From positions 124,001 through 188,000 of the forward strand of contig MQVO02000005.1 in assembly GCA_001986395.2 (NCBI GenBank): 64,000 nucleotides of DNA. Direction: 5' to 3'. Below the pieces are notes generated by a model, which was not told the origin of the DNA, did no database searches, and was given only the letters and a program-made list of their open reading frames with translations. A program made the position numbers and the translations under genes. This stretch comes from Irpex lacteus. Its lineage: Eukaryota; Basidiomycota; Agaricomycetes; Polyporales; Irpicaceae. Position 1 is the first letter of the stretch. Every line of letters begins with the position of its first letter. Shown here piece by piece: positions 13,859 through 25,911 of the stretch.

Positions 13859-14106
13859 CCGGGCTCTGTGCATGTTTGTCGTGTTCCCTTCAGCTGTGTT
13901 TGTCTTCGCATAAATTATTTCCTGATCAGGCCCTACGTGTTTTGTATAGTGCAATGTGTAAGATAATGTATCATCCTCTCGCGGTTCGTGGATTACCTCC
14001 TTGTTTGATCATTAGCTATAGCCTTCAACATTGTGTAAGTGGCTATACCATGCAGGCCTAACTCATACACCTCTGTCCTGACTCCTGAATTGCAGTGTTT
14101 AGCCTT

Positions 14107-15725
14107 TCATCTCAATCCGGGCGAGGGGGCTACGGCAAATCTCTCTTCCCAATCCCACCACCTTTTCAGCTCTGTAGAGCCACAAACATAACATCAGCTA
14201 AGCCGAAAGCCACGCTCACGATCAAAACTTACTTGTATACGGCTTCTGCCAGGATAGCTCCTTGTGGCCGAGTGTTTTAATGCAAACGTCAACGAGGTCT
14301 GGGAGACGTTTGTGTAGATCAGAGAGTACACTCATGTGCGCCTCGAGAGTCTCATCGAGTTTAGTGCTTTCACCGGGAGATACATCGATAGAGTCGGATT
14401 GTGCACCCAATACAGGTCGAGCGTTATGAGTGCAAATGATTCGAAGTGAGCGCATGCATCCGGGAAGGGACTGTGCCTCGCGAAGCAAATCCCAGACCTA
14501 ATGATAGGATGAAGTTAGAGTGTACCCGGGGATTGTCTTACACGAGACATACTTGATTGATATCTACCGCCAAGAAGGTTCCCTCAATGCGAATATGCAA
14601 GCTATGGAGGTCCGGAAGGCAACCAAACACTCCACGCAGAAGGTCATCATAGCGCTCCCATCGCCTGGTGTCCACAGAAATGACCAGGCTCAAAACAGTC
14701 CCGGTCGAGCGCATCGTATCCTCGATTCGAATATGCTTCAGCTGCCGCCCACTTAAGCTTTCCATCACAAACGCATAGGGAGCGTTAACAGCTCTTAGCT
14801 TGGGCAGTGTAGAGAGGGGTAGAAATGGAAAGGTAGTGGGAAGTAGAATGGGATCGAATGCCATGACAGACACTAATTCTGGTTCTATGATGAGAACCTC
14901 GATGTTGGGGCATCGTTGCAGCGCAGAAGCATAACACTGGAATTTCGGCGCGCGGCATGGTAGGTGAAGGATTGTAAGGTTAGACAGACGTGGGCCGATG
15001 GATACCGCAGGGAAAAAGAGATTGAGGGAGTCTGCTGCATTCGTTACCGTTGCCTCGCTTGGTGCCGAGTACGAGAGTCGACGTAGAGAGGATGGCTTAA
15101 TGAGCGAGATCCACCACCCAAACGTCCCGCCAATTGTTCCGTGTAGAGATAGCTCCATCAGGTTGAACCGAGAAAGTCGCAGGTCTCCTCTTCCCGAGCA
15201 CTCATTAAAGTGCAGCCCAGAGAGACGTGGTAACTGCGCTAGCACGTCGAAGTGCCTCCCACTGAGATTGCTGTTACTGATGGAGAACGAGTAAATGTTC
15301 GGGAAATATGGGAGGGAGGTGAAGACAGCCTCGATGAGTGGCGAAGCATCGATCAGATACTCCTCCACAGGGCGTAAAGTACCTGAAATTTCGGCGCGAA
15401 TGACAACCGATTTCACACCATGAGCTATGCGATGCTGAGTGCAAAACGCAAGTCTTTCCTGTGCGCGTTCGAGGTAAGGCGTCGTGGTTCCCGGAGATCC
15501 AGTTGACCGTTTATGTATCGAAAGGGTAATCGTTCGGAACAGCAGCGGCTGCGATATCCATCGGACGAACTTGCTCACGAGGGTAAGATTCGTTATATCC
15601 TCGCGAATGAAGTTGGAATCTTCAATTACTTGAAGCCATACTTCCGCCGGGATGCGCTCGGATAACAGAGGTCGCAGGTGCTGTGCTTCAAGTTCTATAC
15701 TAGCTGCTTTCCCAATTCCTGCCAT
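14107..15725 (-). CDS. F-box-like protein of unknown role
   Basis: Model: exons 14553..15725, 14233..14497, 14107..14171 (500 aa). The N-terminus LLSERIPAEVWLQVIEDSNF followed by LTLVSKFVRWISQPLLFRTI reads like an F-box: a Pro/Glu helix, then a conserved VCK/VSK-type segment and a Leu/Phe-rich stretch. The rest has Leu-rich segments (LSGLHFNECSGR, LSNLTILHLP) reminiscent of irregular LRRs. Such proteins are common in agaricomycetes, and the usual role is substrate recognition for SCF ubiquitin ligases. That role is inference here. Splicing the second intron extends the protein to KLKRWWDWEERFAVAPSPGLR; without it the frame ends at 14222. The gene is convergent with SEC6. Confidence 0.7.
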
Positions 15726-16914
15726 ATCTCGTCGTCACTGCCGTGTCAACGGTGAAGTTTTCTCGTTTCACTTGTGAATCCGTCCCCTGTGTTACTGGTA
15801 TAAAAATGTACTCGTCAGTGATATGTAGTGAGCACCGAACGAGCAAACACGCACCGCTGGACATGGATCAATCACTCGGATAGACGATCATAGCTGACTC
15901 TCCGAGTCCGAGTTTACCGCCCCGGGGCGGTGTGGGAAAACTGAAATCGAAAGGACCACCGGTCACTAGCACTTGAAGTTGCTACAGACATTCGTACTCA
16001 TTCCGGCAAGCAGAATGTAGTCAATCTCCAGATCACAGACCACTGATAGGCCGAGAACCGTAGCCGTCTCAGTAGCCTGAGGGAGTGCAGGTTGAGCTGC
16101 CTTAATTGGAAAATATTACATAATTGAGGATCCCGGCAGAGGCCGAACTCAGCAATGGGCGCTCAAGCTCAGGTTCGAACCGTGACTTCACTCAAACTTG
16201 AAGTGGTTTGACTAGGAGGTTCCTAAAAGTAAGTCTCAGTATACACCACTCAGACTAGGCTACTCACATTTGACTCAGAAATAAAGACTGTCCCGGCATA
16301 CTATACCCAGACAACGTCTCACCATCCTATCCATCGTCGGAGCTGCCATCATCCATATGGCCTCGTTGCTTGCTCATTGCGAGATTTGCGACTTCATCAA
16401 TATCTTGAACATTCAAAATTGAGTAGGTGCTGAGCGCAGCAACAATCAAACGCAAGGTTTTGGCCAAGAATGCCCATCAATGCATTGAATATCGCAATAC
16501 GCATTGGGTCATTTGACGTTGTCGCTGTAGCGAGCTGATCATAAATGTACGCACGGAACCACGCAGAAACGAGCCGAGCTGTACGTCCGCCGCAGGTCAA
16601 TGTCCGTCCCTGAGTTCGTCTTTCCAACGCGGCGTCTTCAAGCCTACGAGACGGGTCCAGCTCGCCACCGTCGCGTCGACAGCCACTCAAATCGCGCAGT
16701 GCTCCAGCCGACAACTGCCTCCGTACGCTTATTAGTGCTTCGCGCCGCGAATGTGTTGCTACGATGCGGCCACTGATGGCCTTCACCCTCACCTCGAGCA
16801 GTATATATACTGCAGAGCTTCGACCATATTTCGCCAACCAGAGCAACGTTCAATTGCCCTAGTATCCCGCGTACATCAACACACACACACCCTTCTACCC
16901 TTCATACCATCAAC
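15726..16914. other. Intergenic region upstream of secreted protein copy A
   Basis: About 1.2 kb without a supportable exon. Its last 120 bp hold the TATA element of the next gene, annotated separately. A GGTTCGAACC at about 16173 looks like a tRNA B box, but no cloverleaf can be folded around it. Confidence 0.5.
16799..16812 (+). promoter_or_regulatory. Palindromic TATA element of secreted protein copy A
   Basis: CAGTATATATACTG is a perfect 14 bp palindrome about 116 bp before the start codon, preceded by CTCGAG. The same 14-mer stands at 32036-32049 before copy B, and a variant lies before copy C (36950-36971 on the opposite strand). The TATATATA core is a plausible TATA box. Confidence 0.7.
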
Positions 16915-17484
16915 ATGCGTTTCTCCCTCCCTTTCGTTGCTGTTGCGGCTGCCTTCGGCCTCGTTTCTGCTGGCTCTACCCTCGAGGCTCGTCAAGAGGC
17001 TCTGAGATTCGGCGTAGTCGATGTGGACCCCACCACCGTCAAGCTTGGCCAGGTATGCACATTCATTCCAACTTATCGAATCATCAGATGACTGACTGCG
17101 TCTGCGAAACTCAGAAATTCACCGTCAACTACAACTCTACTCAAGCTCGCTGGCAACCCATCAACTTGGACGTTTACCTCCATGGTAGATACCCTAACGG
17201 GTTCGTCACTCCGGACTACCAGTTGCTCCGCTCCGACTACCCTGCGGATGCTCACTTTTACTCCTTCGAGACTACGGTAGGCTCCGTTCAAGAAAATAAT
17301 GAGGCATCTTCATAGCTAACCTACCAACTCACCGTAGCTCCCCGTCATTTCTCACGATGACACTAACGGGTACCTCAAGGACGGAGCTTATGGCATTACT
17401 GCCTGGATCACTTTCAAGACCGAGACTGGCGCCATCTCTCGTGGCGGAGTAGAGGCTCCCCTTACCATTGACTTTAGCAACTAA
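16915..17484 (+). CDS. Small secreted protein, copy A of a three-gene family
   Basis: Model: 16915..17052, 17115..17276, 17338..17484 (138+162+147 nt, 148 aa). The N-terminus MRFSLPFVAVAAAFGLVSA is a clear signal peptide, so the product is probably secreted. The mature part is short, low in Cys, and rich in beta-prone residues, with one N-glycosylation sequon (NYNST). The most conserved blocks across the family are YPNGFVTPDYQLLRSDYP and TGAISRGGVEAPLTID. I do not recognise a named domain; a small all-beta fold is a guess. Copy C at 36283-36855 is close to 88% identical by eye and copy B at 32158-32748 is more distant. All three have introns at the same places. Confidence 0.9.
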
Positions 17485-17965
17485 GTGATTAGGAGTTGGT
17501 CTAGCCGTCTTTCTGGTTACTTCGTAGCTGTAGCACACGCATGAGGGGTCAGATTGATGCTTTCTGGTTGGACAATGGGCACCGGTAGATTGAAGTCGCA
17601 TTTTAATATCATCTACTTAATAATTGGAGTCATTTTCGATTCAAAGCTATTGCCTCAGATGTGTGCATAGTTGAATGAGGCATCGACGATGTTACTCTAT
17701 TAGTGAGCATTAATATCTTATAGCATCACTATCGCACGTAGCCACAAATACCTCCGTACGCCCATCCGTATAGCTGCAACTTCCTGAAGATCAGGCACTC
17801 GAAGTCGACAGATATGATACGAATTGGACTGCTCAGTGGAGGAAGTAGACAGGCGACATCGCAACTCAAATTGGAGGGCAGATCACTCAACATATTGGAG
17901 CCAGAAAGACACATGCATTCATAAGACCGCTAACCAAAGAGAATAAACAGTACACGCGATCCTAA
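17485..17965. other. Convergent 3' region
   Basis: 481 bp between the ends of secreted protein copy A and the aspartic protease. No exon is supported; the stretch is AT-rich. Confidence 0.5.
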
Positions 17966-19368
17966 CTACGACGTCGCCAATTGAGCAAACCCGACCCGAT
18001 TGGTACCCAAGTCGAACGAAGTGTAGGTGTTCTGCAAGAAAGTGTCGCCAACAATCCAGAAGCTGAACGAGCTCCCAACAACGGCGCCGACACAGTCGCC
18101 GGATCCACGGCTGACTTCTCCCAGGTTGAAGTACTTCGAATCAATGTTGAACGAGCGTCCAGAGAAAGTGAGGCTGACAGTCGGCGTCGACGTGCACGGG
18201 AAGGTGTAGAAGCCATTGCCAATAGTTGCAAAGGCGCTCTTGGACCCAGGAATAGCAGCGTAAAAGGCCTGAACTTGCTTGGTAGGTGCCAGAATCAAGG
18301 TAGTGCCAGTGTCGATGATCGATTGAACGTTCTGGAGGGTTTTGACTGCAGTCGAGTTGATGTTCACGGAGCCAAGAGTAACTTGCCAGTAGCCTTGGGT
18401 TGTTACCGGAGCATAGGTGAACGAGCCAGTGTATAGGGCCTGGTCGACGCCGCCAAGAAGCAACTCGCTGTCGGTCGGGGTAAGCTTGAAGGAGAAGATC
18501 GGAGCAAGGGTCTTGTTCTGAGCAACCAAGCTTTGGAATAGCGGCATCGAGTTGTAACGCGAGATTGACTGGTAAGCCATTCCGACCAGGCCGTCAGGAG
18601 GGTACGAGCTGTTGCCAAAGTTGGTAGAATAAGCAGTCGCAGCACCAAGTGCCTGGTTGAATGTCTGAAAGGACGTCAACGTCTGGAGGAGGCTGACAAG
18701 AGGAAGTTTTACTCACCGTCAGATTCCCATAGGAGACCTTGTCCGTGTACTGGTGCCCTTGCACGTTCCCGCTACCATAACTCAAGGCGAAGTTGCGACC
18801 GCTGTCACGCGAAGTTGAGCTCTGCGCCGGTTGGTACTTCTTGTGTCCGTTGCATGCCGCGTTGTTGCACGCCGGGCCAGGAAGGAATATATCGCTGCTG
18901 CCCGTATCGAAGAGAACGGTGAAGGTTTGTGCGGGAGTGCCGACGTCGATGGTGCCTTGCCAGAGCTCGCCATTATTCTTATATTGTAAGGACTCTGCAG
19001 TCGCACGCTTACGAGAGACCAGCTCTCGTTTAGCGTTTGTGTCGTTGCCACTTCGACTGTTGTCGCCACCGACCAGCGGGAGAGACAGAGGGTGTGCAGT
19101 ACCGGTATTGGCCAGATAAGACTCGAAGCCGTCCACGTATTTACTAGAGAAAGAAAGTGTCAGTCTTTGGCCGATAGGCACTGGGTCATATTACGTACGC
19201 AACAGTGGCTGCCACGGATGAGTTGAGTGCAATCCCATCGACGATATTGTCCGTGATGAAGTTGCCACGCTTGCTGAGAGCGATCCGGATGCCTTGATGC
19301 TGAGGGTCGTGGGGAGCGGCGGAGGTAAGCAAGGAGAGAGAAGAGAGCACGAAAGCGATGGTCAACAT
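17966..19368 (-). CDS. Secreted pepsin-like aspartic protease (family A1)
   Basis: Model: exons 19199..19368, 18717..19143, 17966..18682 (437 aa). The signal peptide is MLTIAFVLSSLSLLTSAAP, followed by a propeptide of about 80-90 residues with dibasic-type sites (KRE, RKRA). The mature enzyme begins near the ESLQYKNNGELWQG strand. The two catalytic aspartates are in DTGSS (about D136) and DTGTT (about D323), and YGSGNVQG is the flap region with its Tyr. GLVGMAYQSISRYNSMPLF and the C-terminal IVGDTFLQNTYTSFDLGTNRVGFA are typical of basidiomycete polyporopepsin-like enzymes. It probably digests extracellular or vacuolar protein at acid pH. The start is the Met at 19368; an upstream in-frame Met lies outside the signal peptide and close to the TATA box. 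Confidence 0.95.
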
Positions 19369-20615
19369 CGTGAAAGATAGAAAGCAAAGGAGGAGAGCGT
19401 AAAAGCGAAGTGAAAGTAGTGGGAATGTGGAGGGAGCTCGCAGAGCCGTGAGGAGCAATGTACGCAAAACAGGCCCGTATTTATAGAGTCTGCAGCGCGG
19501 GAGAAGTCAGCCATCCGTGCGGATGACATGTCAAGAAGCTTCAAACAAATGAATTGTAGCCCCTGTTATGCTCTTCTCAATCAGGGGCAATACAGACGGT
19601 ATCCTGATGATTGCACTTTGGGAGTGCGGAAACGTCGTCAGCCACCACGGAACGCAGAGGGGCATTGAAAACTTGAGATGTGACCACTAAGAATGCGCAC
19701 CGATGATCTGGTATACAGCGGCAGAAGACGAACCCATACCGAAACAATGGAACAGGTTGTGCCACTACGTTTAGGAGTACAATCCCAATGTCAGAGTACA
19801 TCAAAGCGGGCATTTGCCATCCGCTGTTGAACTTCTTGGGCAGCGGCTGACAAAAGTGCTGACGAAAGTGCCGCAACTTCGTCGCGAACGGAGGTAGCAG
19901 TCATAGTCCACGTGTGTTGAAACTAAGAGGCTGTAGAGATGAGGAGTCGCTGAGCCTTCATCGAGTATTGCAAGTAGTACGAACGTTTACGAATTGACGG
20001 TAAATGCCGAACAGTAGTGGCATACAAATAAGGAAGTTGTAGCCCTGTATCTAGCGCTGGCGACGCCGTGGCGCCGCACGTATGCATCTCAAGTCGCCAA
20101 CTAAGTACACGTTCAGATGCGAAAGATAGTCATGTAGAAAACGAGAGGTGCCGTTCACAGTGGAACCTCCGGAACGTAGGATTTCCATTGAACTATAATC
20201 TGTTTGAATCTATGCTCTGCGAACAGTTCCCACAAACGTGCCAGTGGAGCCTGAGCGCACATAAGTCTCCGTCAGCGGGCCGTTGGGACGGAACATGGGA
20301 TTAGTTCAAAGGGACCAGAGACTATTCGTACGGTACAGGCAAGATAATTTAGCGAAATACGTATGACATGAACGTACGGAACGACCGGTGTCCAAGGCCG
20401 TTACGGTGCAAACAACAATACTAGTACAGGGTTCAGACTAATCCTAAATACCTGCCAGTGCGTACGTGAAGAGTGAAATAGAACCGAGAAATTACAGCCG
20501 AGCCGGCCAGCCGACCAAGTGTAATAATGTTAATAGTAAAGAATAAAGATACGCTATCTGAATAGACGTATACCTTCGCATGACAACAATGCAAAGTAGA
20601 CTGAGGCTTACGCTA
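19369..20615. other. Gene-poor stretch
   Basis: About 1.2 kb. Apart from the protease promoter at its left edge I see only short frames without recognisable content. Confidence 0.5.
19478..19485 (-). promoter_or_regulatory. TATA box of the aspartic protease gene
   Basis: TATAAATA on the minus strand, about 110 bp upstream of the start codon. This is the same spacing seen in the secreted-protein and histone genes here. Confidence 0.55.
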
Positions 20616-21464
20616 TCACCATCGTCTCGCAGCGTACTCTTGGCCAGTGTAGGCTGCCCTTTCCATACCCTGATGGACACCCCATTTGACGGCCTCAACA
20701 CCCACGAACTCACCCATGGCTTGGTAAGGTGGAACAGGGTATCCATGAGGAGGGAAGGCAGCACCCGATACTGCATAGTGCGCGGCCTCCTCGAAGCCTT
20801 TCTCCGCACCAGTAGTGAATTGCGGAATGAAGTTATGAGTAGCATATCCATGGCCGACTCCATGAATAACTTGTCCGACGCCGTGCCCGCCAGCCTGGGC
20901 CACCATATTAGCTCCCGCTGACCCGAGACCGACGTCAAAGCCCAGTGTGGCAACGCTGACGGCCCCCGTCACCGCCATAGGTAGAACCTTATCTCGCATG
21001 AAGTGGTCAGGAAGACGCCGATATCCCCGCCGCGCCCATTCTGCCTCTAGCAGGGCAAGTTTCTGATTGGCAATGTCGAGTGTACAAACGCCGACAGCGC
21101 TGGACACCAAGCTCCCTCCGGCGGTGACTGGTGCTAGAGCGACGCCCGCTCCAATGGAGAACCCGGAAGAAACGGTCTGGCGTCGTTTCTTGTAAATGTT
21201 CTCGTAGAGGTCGGGGTCCGGATACCAGCGACGCGAAATCTTCCTCTGGTAGGCGTACTGGTCGAAGTGTAAAAGGTCGTTGACCCCCATTCTGTACGAA
21301 GGGATGGAGCACGGATGCTGGTCGTACTCGTGTTCTCCGTCCCACCAAACTGGAAGAGATCCTAAGGGAAAGCATTTCAGTGTCACAACGTTCTCTAATA
21401 TAGTGGCTGTTCTCGTTACCTCGCGTGAGAAGCGTGTGTACACAGCATAGATACTTCCAAACAT
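20616..21464 (-). CDS. Unknown protein with glycine/alanine-rich hydrophobic core
   Basis: A single open frame of 282 codons from Met at 21464. The first part is polar with a tryptophan-rich motif (LPVWWDGEHEYDQHPC, then PSYRMGVNDLL) that I have the impression is shared by other agaricomycete unknowns. The middle (about residues 110-190) is rich in Gly, Ala and Val: SSGFSIGAGVALAPVTAGG and VLPMAVTGAVSVATLGFDVG. These could be one to three membrane-inserting helices. The end is His/Gly/Tyr-rich (GVGQVIHGVGHGYATHNF). No catalytic motif is visible. A possible donor/acceptor pair at 21419/21362 would break the frame, so the uninterrupted reading is preferred. Function unknown. Confidence 0.6.
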   Translation of the reverse strand: MFGSIYAVYTRFSREVTRTATILENVVTLKCFPLGSLPVWWDGEHEYDQHPCSIPSYRMGVNDLLHFDQYAYQRKISRRWYPDPDLYENIYKKRRQTVSSGFSIGAGVALAPVTAGGSLVSSAVGVCTLDIANQKLALLEAEWARRGYRRLPDHFMRDKVLPMAVTGAVSVATLGFDVGLGSAGANMVAQAGGHGVGQVIHGVGHGYATHNFIPQFTTGAEKGFEEAAHYAVSGAAFPPHGYPVPPYQAMGEFVGVEAVKWGVHQGMERAAYTGQEYAARRW

Positions 21465-22328
21465 AGATGTTATCCGGTTTCGTTTCTCATTGGCTGCTAA
21501 CGTGGGCAGAACCAAACCCTTGAAAGATGAGGCCTGAGCAGTGGTTGATAGCCTGTAGTTTGGATCTAAAAAGCATGAGGACTAGGCGAGGAATACAATC
21601 TGAAAATGGGATAAGTTGCGGGGCATTAGTCGTACCGACTACCCGGAATGCTGGATTGACAGAGAACTGGATTCAGAACAGAACAAAGCTTCAACGATGG
21701 CGCTGTTTCAAGTTGACGCGTGTACGAGGCCCTGGCTTGAAACGTGGTGAGCTGGAAATATACCCACGTCGTCCACATTGCTACCGCGTTGAAATCTGGA
21801 AATCACGAGTCGCGGAAACATGTTCAAACATACTGTTGTGAAACGACAGGGTTTGATTAAGTCTATATGAGATTGTCAATACATCTCGGAGGATGAACGA
21901 ACCCTTGAACACGCACCAACGAGGTCACCTGCAGGAGAGCCTTTTCCTAACCTTGGTTGGACCGTGCAATGAACCGAGGAAATCGGTCATAAGGATCCCA
22001 CCCGGACTAAACGCGTGAACAGCAAGATCGAGATGCTACTAGATAGGATCGTGGAGTAGGAGATTGAATAGAGCAGAAGATAGAAACTGATTACACATGT
22101 GTAAAACGAACGACTGCCCAACGGTCCAAGACGGAAATGAGAAAACGAAGGTTACACCGAATCTTGCGATCGAAAGAGGAAGGTGAATGGAGAGGCAAAC
22201 GAGCGAAGTAGGAAAACCAAAGTGTTCCGTGAGATGGAGCATAACGCTCAAACAGGGAGGGCGAGAAAGACGAACGAACGAAACGAGTGACGATGATATG
22301 GCGGATAGAAGGTGTAGCGCTGAAGGCT
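21465..22328. other. Intergenic region
   Basis: 864 bp between the unknown gene and the end of the AP180 gene. No supportable exon. Confidence 0.45.
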
Positions 22329-25300
22329 CTATATCAGGGAGGTCTGGCCTGCATGTTGCTGCTGCTGTTGTTGTTGGGTATTCAAGGAGTTGGGAGCAGA
22401 AGCAGAGGCTCCAAATGCGCCTCCGAACGCACTGGCAGTGTTTTGGCCAAACTGACTTGGTAATCCAGTAGGATTGGTACCAAGCCCTGAGCCAAATCCC
22501 CCACCAATAGCATTTCCAGTCGGGTTAGAAGCCAAACCTCCAGAGAACGCGTTACCCGTAGGCCCAGGGGAGAGTGAGAACATTGTAGCCCTGAAGGGGT
22601 TTGCTTGCCCAGCCAGGCCGGTCGCCTGAGGACGAAGGCCAACGCCAACCGTTGAGCTTGCACCCACACCGGATCCACCACCAAACAGACTAGAGCCTAG
22701 GCCAGTTGGCTGAGCAGTCAGCGGGGAAGTTCCTAGCGGCCCTGTAGGAGTGGGCTTGGGCTGCTCAGGAGGTGTGCCCGGTGCAGATTGAGGAATGGGC
22801 GGCAAAGACTCGAGGAGCGCAGCACCGAAGGATGACGACGGCTTGAAGGGCTTCAGAGCACTGAAACCTGTCGTTTGTGGCTGGAGGGCAGTAGGCGACG
22901 AGGTTGACGTCGCACCTGTCGACTGGCTGGATAACGATGAAAAGAGCGAGTTAGATACAGCCGTAGATCCGGTAGCGGTTGGGGAGGTTGCCCGTTGGAG
23001 AGAGGAAGAAAACGACAGTCCGGATAGGCCGTTCGTGTGGGCATTCTGCGTGACATTGTTGTTACTTGACAGAGCGAACTCGGACGCTACGTTCGCTATG
23101 AGGGAGCCATTAGCACCTCCTGTTGTGCCAAAGCCACCCGAGGCTGGATTCGACGGTGGAGGTGAAGTAGTACCGTTGGTCTGAGGTTGCTGTTGCGCGT
23201 TGGTTTGACCCTGACCCATAGACAGCTCGAACAGCGTCGGAATCTTCGGTACGGGAGGTGCAGCAGTGACAGGTACTCCGAACGGGTTCCTGGAGCCAGT
23301 CTGATGTGTCTTCAGGGGTGCAGGGTTAGAAGGCGCACTACTTGGCGGGACCGAAGCGGATCGTGGCAAACCGTTGGTAATTGGGCCTGACGAGGGAGCT
23401 GGAGCAGTAGGTGTAGGCCCGGATGGAACGTTACTAGAGAAGGAGGGGAAGGGATTCGTTGACCCGATGGGAGCCTGCTGTGAGAACGAGGGTGTCTGGG
23501 CAGGGTTACCCGAGGGGCCACTACCGAAGCTAGGGAATGGGTTGGTCGTTGATTGCTGAGGCTGCTGCTGGAACTGGTTGTTCGACGGGAATGGGTTGAA
23601 GCTTGGCTGTTGCTGACCAAATGGTTGTGTACCCGTTGGGAACGGATTGTTAACTCCCGTCGCCGCAGGTACTTGAGGCTGAGCCTGCTGCTGTTGCGGG
23701 AATCCGAAGGGACCTGGCATACCAGTACTCTGGGGAAACAGCGTACTCTGTCGGAACGGATTCGCGCCAGTCGCCTGAGGCACCAAGAACCCGGTCTGTT
23801 GTGGCTGTAAGCCTCCAGCGAATGCCTGAACAGGTTGTTGCTGCTGGCCAAAAGGCTGTTGTTGTTGCTGGCCGAATGGATTGAAGCCTGTTTGCTGTGG
23901 TGCAACAAAACCCGTCTGCTGAGCCTGGTTGTACATAGCACCGAAAGGTTGCCCGGTTTGCATCTGAGGAATGAACGACTGGCCAGCGGCAAACTGTCGC
24001 TGCGCGAACGGATTAGCGGCTGCTTGCTGCTGGAAGTAATTCGTAGTCGGACTGGCAGAATATCAGTCATTGTCGCAGGTATTCTTACCGAGAGTGCATA
24101 CCTGTTAGTATTGGGGTTGAACATTGAATGCTGCTCTTCTTCGATGGTGGTGAAGAAGTCGATCATGGCCTGAGGCGTCTTGCTCGAGTCAGCGGATGGG
24201 CCGCTTGATGACGAAGCAGCGGGCTGCTGTGCGGGAGTTGACGACTTCGATTCTATAGCTCGCACCATTAGTAAGTATCTTAATCCCAGTATTCGACGAA
24301 CGAACCTTGTTCAGGCTGCTTCGAAGTCGGTTTAACACCGTTCTTGACATTCCGGTCAGCGATCTCCTTGTTCGTCTTGTACTCAATCCTGTTCTGTTCG
24401 AAATTAGGGTCGTTAAGGTATTCTTCTAGGGATCCAGCTAACGACACCGGGGCCTAGAGTGGATGTGAGCAACATAGATAAGTTTCCCAAAAAATCACGC
24501 ACGTGTCGAAGATTGGGTATCGGGACGTTCAACAGGTTTTGCAGCTTCTTGGCCACACCGAGGTATTCTACTACACGCTCTGTCTGCTTGCAGAAATGTC
24601 GGTAGAGAGTTAAGGCTTCCTTCGCGTCGATCTTTGACATCTCAAAGTAATGTTCTGCAAAAGCATGAGTATCGAAGATCATGATCCCAGCGCCTTCTTA
24701 CCTAGAACGTTGATGACACCCTCGTTGCAAGCCTGGAAAAGGATCAACAGATCTTTCACCAGCATCCGCAACGCCGTGATATTGAGTTCGTCCTCTAGGT
24801 CGTCGAGGTAAAACTGCAGTCGTACACGTTAATAGTAAAACACAGCGTAGAAGGAAGTATACGTACTCGGGTTTCAACCAGGGCATCTATCTGTTTCTGT
24901 ACAATCTTGGTTTCTCGTAGCAGGCCCTTCTCAACTGTCATGACTCGCAACTTCCTGCCGGCAATAGTTTTGCTACGCTGTGGTCCTGGTCCTGATAGTC
25001 CCCCGGACCCCTCATCGCTATCCCTCCCCTTCCGCCTGCCGAATTTACTCCTCTTGTCGTAATCATGTTGCCTATCCTCCTCAATGGCTGCTGAGTTTCG
25101 CATGTCACGATTAGTTTCTGACTGAACGCGTATGGCATCGTGTTTGAGATCCCGATAAGCTCGTATTCTGGTATCGAGGTAGGTAGCGTAGTTCTGGAGG
25201 TTCTGAGGGGCGTTGTAACCTGAAGGGGATAGGTTGGTCGGAGGAACTAATTGCGTAATCAAGTTGACGCACCCTCCCAATGCCCAGCTGAAATATTTCG

Positions 25301-25670
25301 CAGACGTAGAATGTCAGAAGAAGAAAGGTAGGAGAGCACGTTGTCGGTGGCTCCGTTCCGGATCATGGTGTGCAGGACGATGAGAGCCTTGAAGACAACC
25401 TATTCGTAGAACATGAGTGGTAGTAACCGCTACGCAGAAGAGACATTACTCACAATAGCATTCGGCTCTCTGAATCTCGGTGTCAACGCCTTGCATACAT
25501 CATGTACCGCTCCATCCTCTGACCATGTCGCCGCAATGATTGGGTCCATGTACTGGGGCAGGGTTGGTCGGTACAGACGCTGAGATGACAGTACGACACA
25601 CCTTGGCCTTTGGCGGCGCAGCCTTCGGCTTGCATGCGCCCTTCACTGCCTTATCAAAGCTTGAGGACAT
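22329..25670 (-). CDS. YAP1801: AP180/CALM-type clathrin assembly adaptor (ANTH domain)
   Basis: Endocytic adaptor that binds PI(4,5)P2 and cargo through its ANTH domain and recruits clathrin and EH-domain partners through its tail. Nine exons: 25602..25670, 25454..25552, 25273..25399, 24867..25219, 24702..24813, 24503..24654, 24306..24453, 24102..24252, 22329..24051 (977 aa; yeast homologues are about 570-640 aa). The ANTH domain occupies roughly residues 1-300. It begins MSSSFDKAVKGACKPKAAPPK, the lysine-rich lipid-binding helix, and includes ISAGHWEGYNAPQNLQNYA and YLDTRIRAYRDLKHD. The tail has nine NPF motifs, several Gln runs and repeated LxxQxTG motifs. It is divergent from the kinase gene, 241 bp apart. 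Confidence 0.94.
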
Positions 25671-25911
25671 GGCAGGGTCGTTCTGCGGCTGTGGTGGTCG
25701 AAGAGGGTGCCCGGCTGGGCTGAGGTTGGTGGGGGTAAGATCTAGAGCCTGAGTGAAGCGTAGTTTGATGCGCCTGCCAAAAGCGGCAGTGCGGCGGGAG
25801 GAGCGAACACGTGACGGACTACGGCAATGTGTTTTGATCGCGTTCATGCAGCGCTGCAAGCAGCCGACGCTCGTCCTCAACCAGCATCCTCCTCATATTG
25901 CCAAATGTTTG
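25671..25911. promoter_or_regulatory. Shared divergent promoter of the AP180 gene and the AGC kinase gene
   Basis: Only 241 bp separate the two start codons, so both genes must share or overlap promoter elements. The stretch contains CACGTG at about 25809. No TATA box is evident. Confidence 0.5.

Noticed and set aside
16150..16200. GGTTCGAACC resembling a tRNA B box
   Set aside because: No A box, no acceptor stem and no cloverleaf could be folded around it. A similar GGTTCGAACC near 32775 fails the same way.
22350..22380. CAG/CTG microsatellite as a separate repeat element
   Set aside because: It only encodes a short poly-Gln run at the end of the AP180 tail, one of several there.
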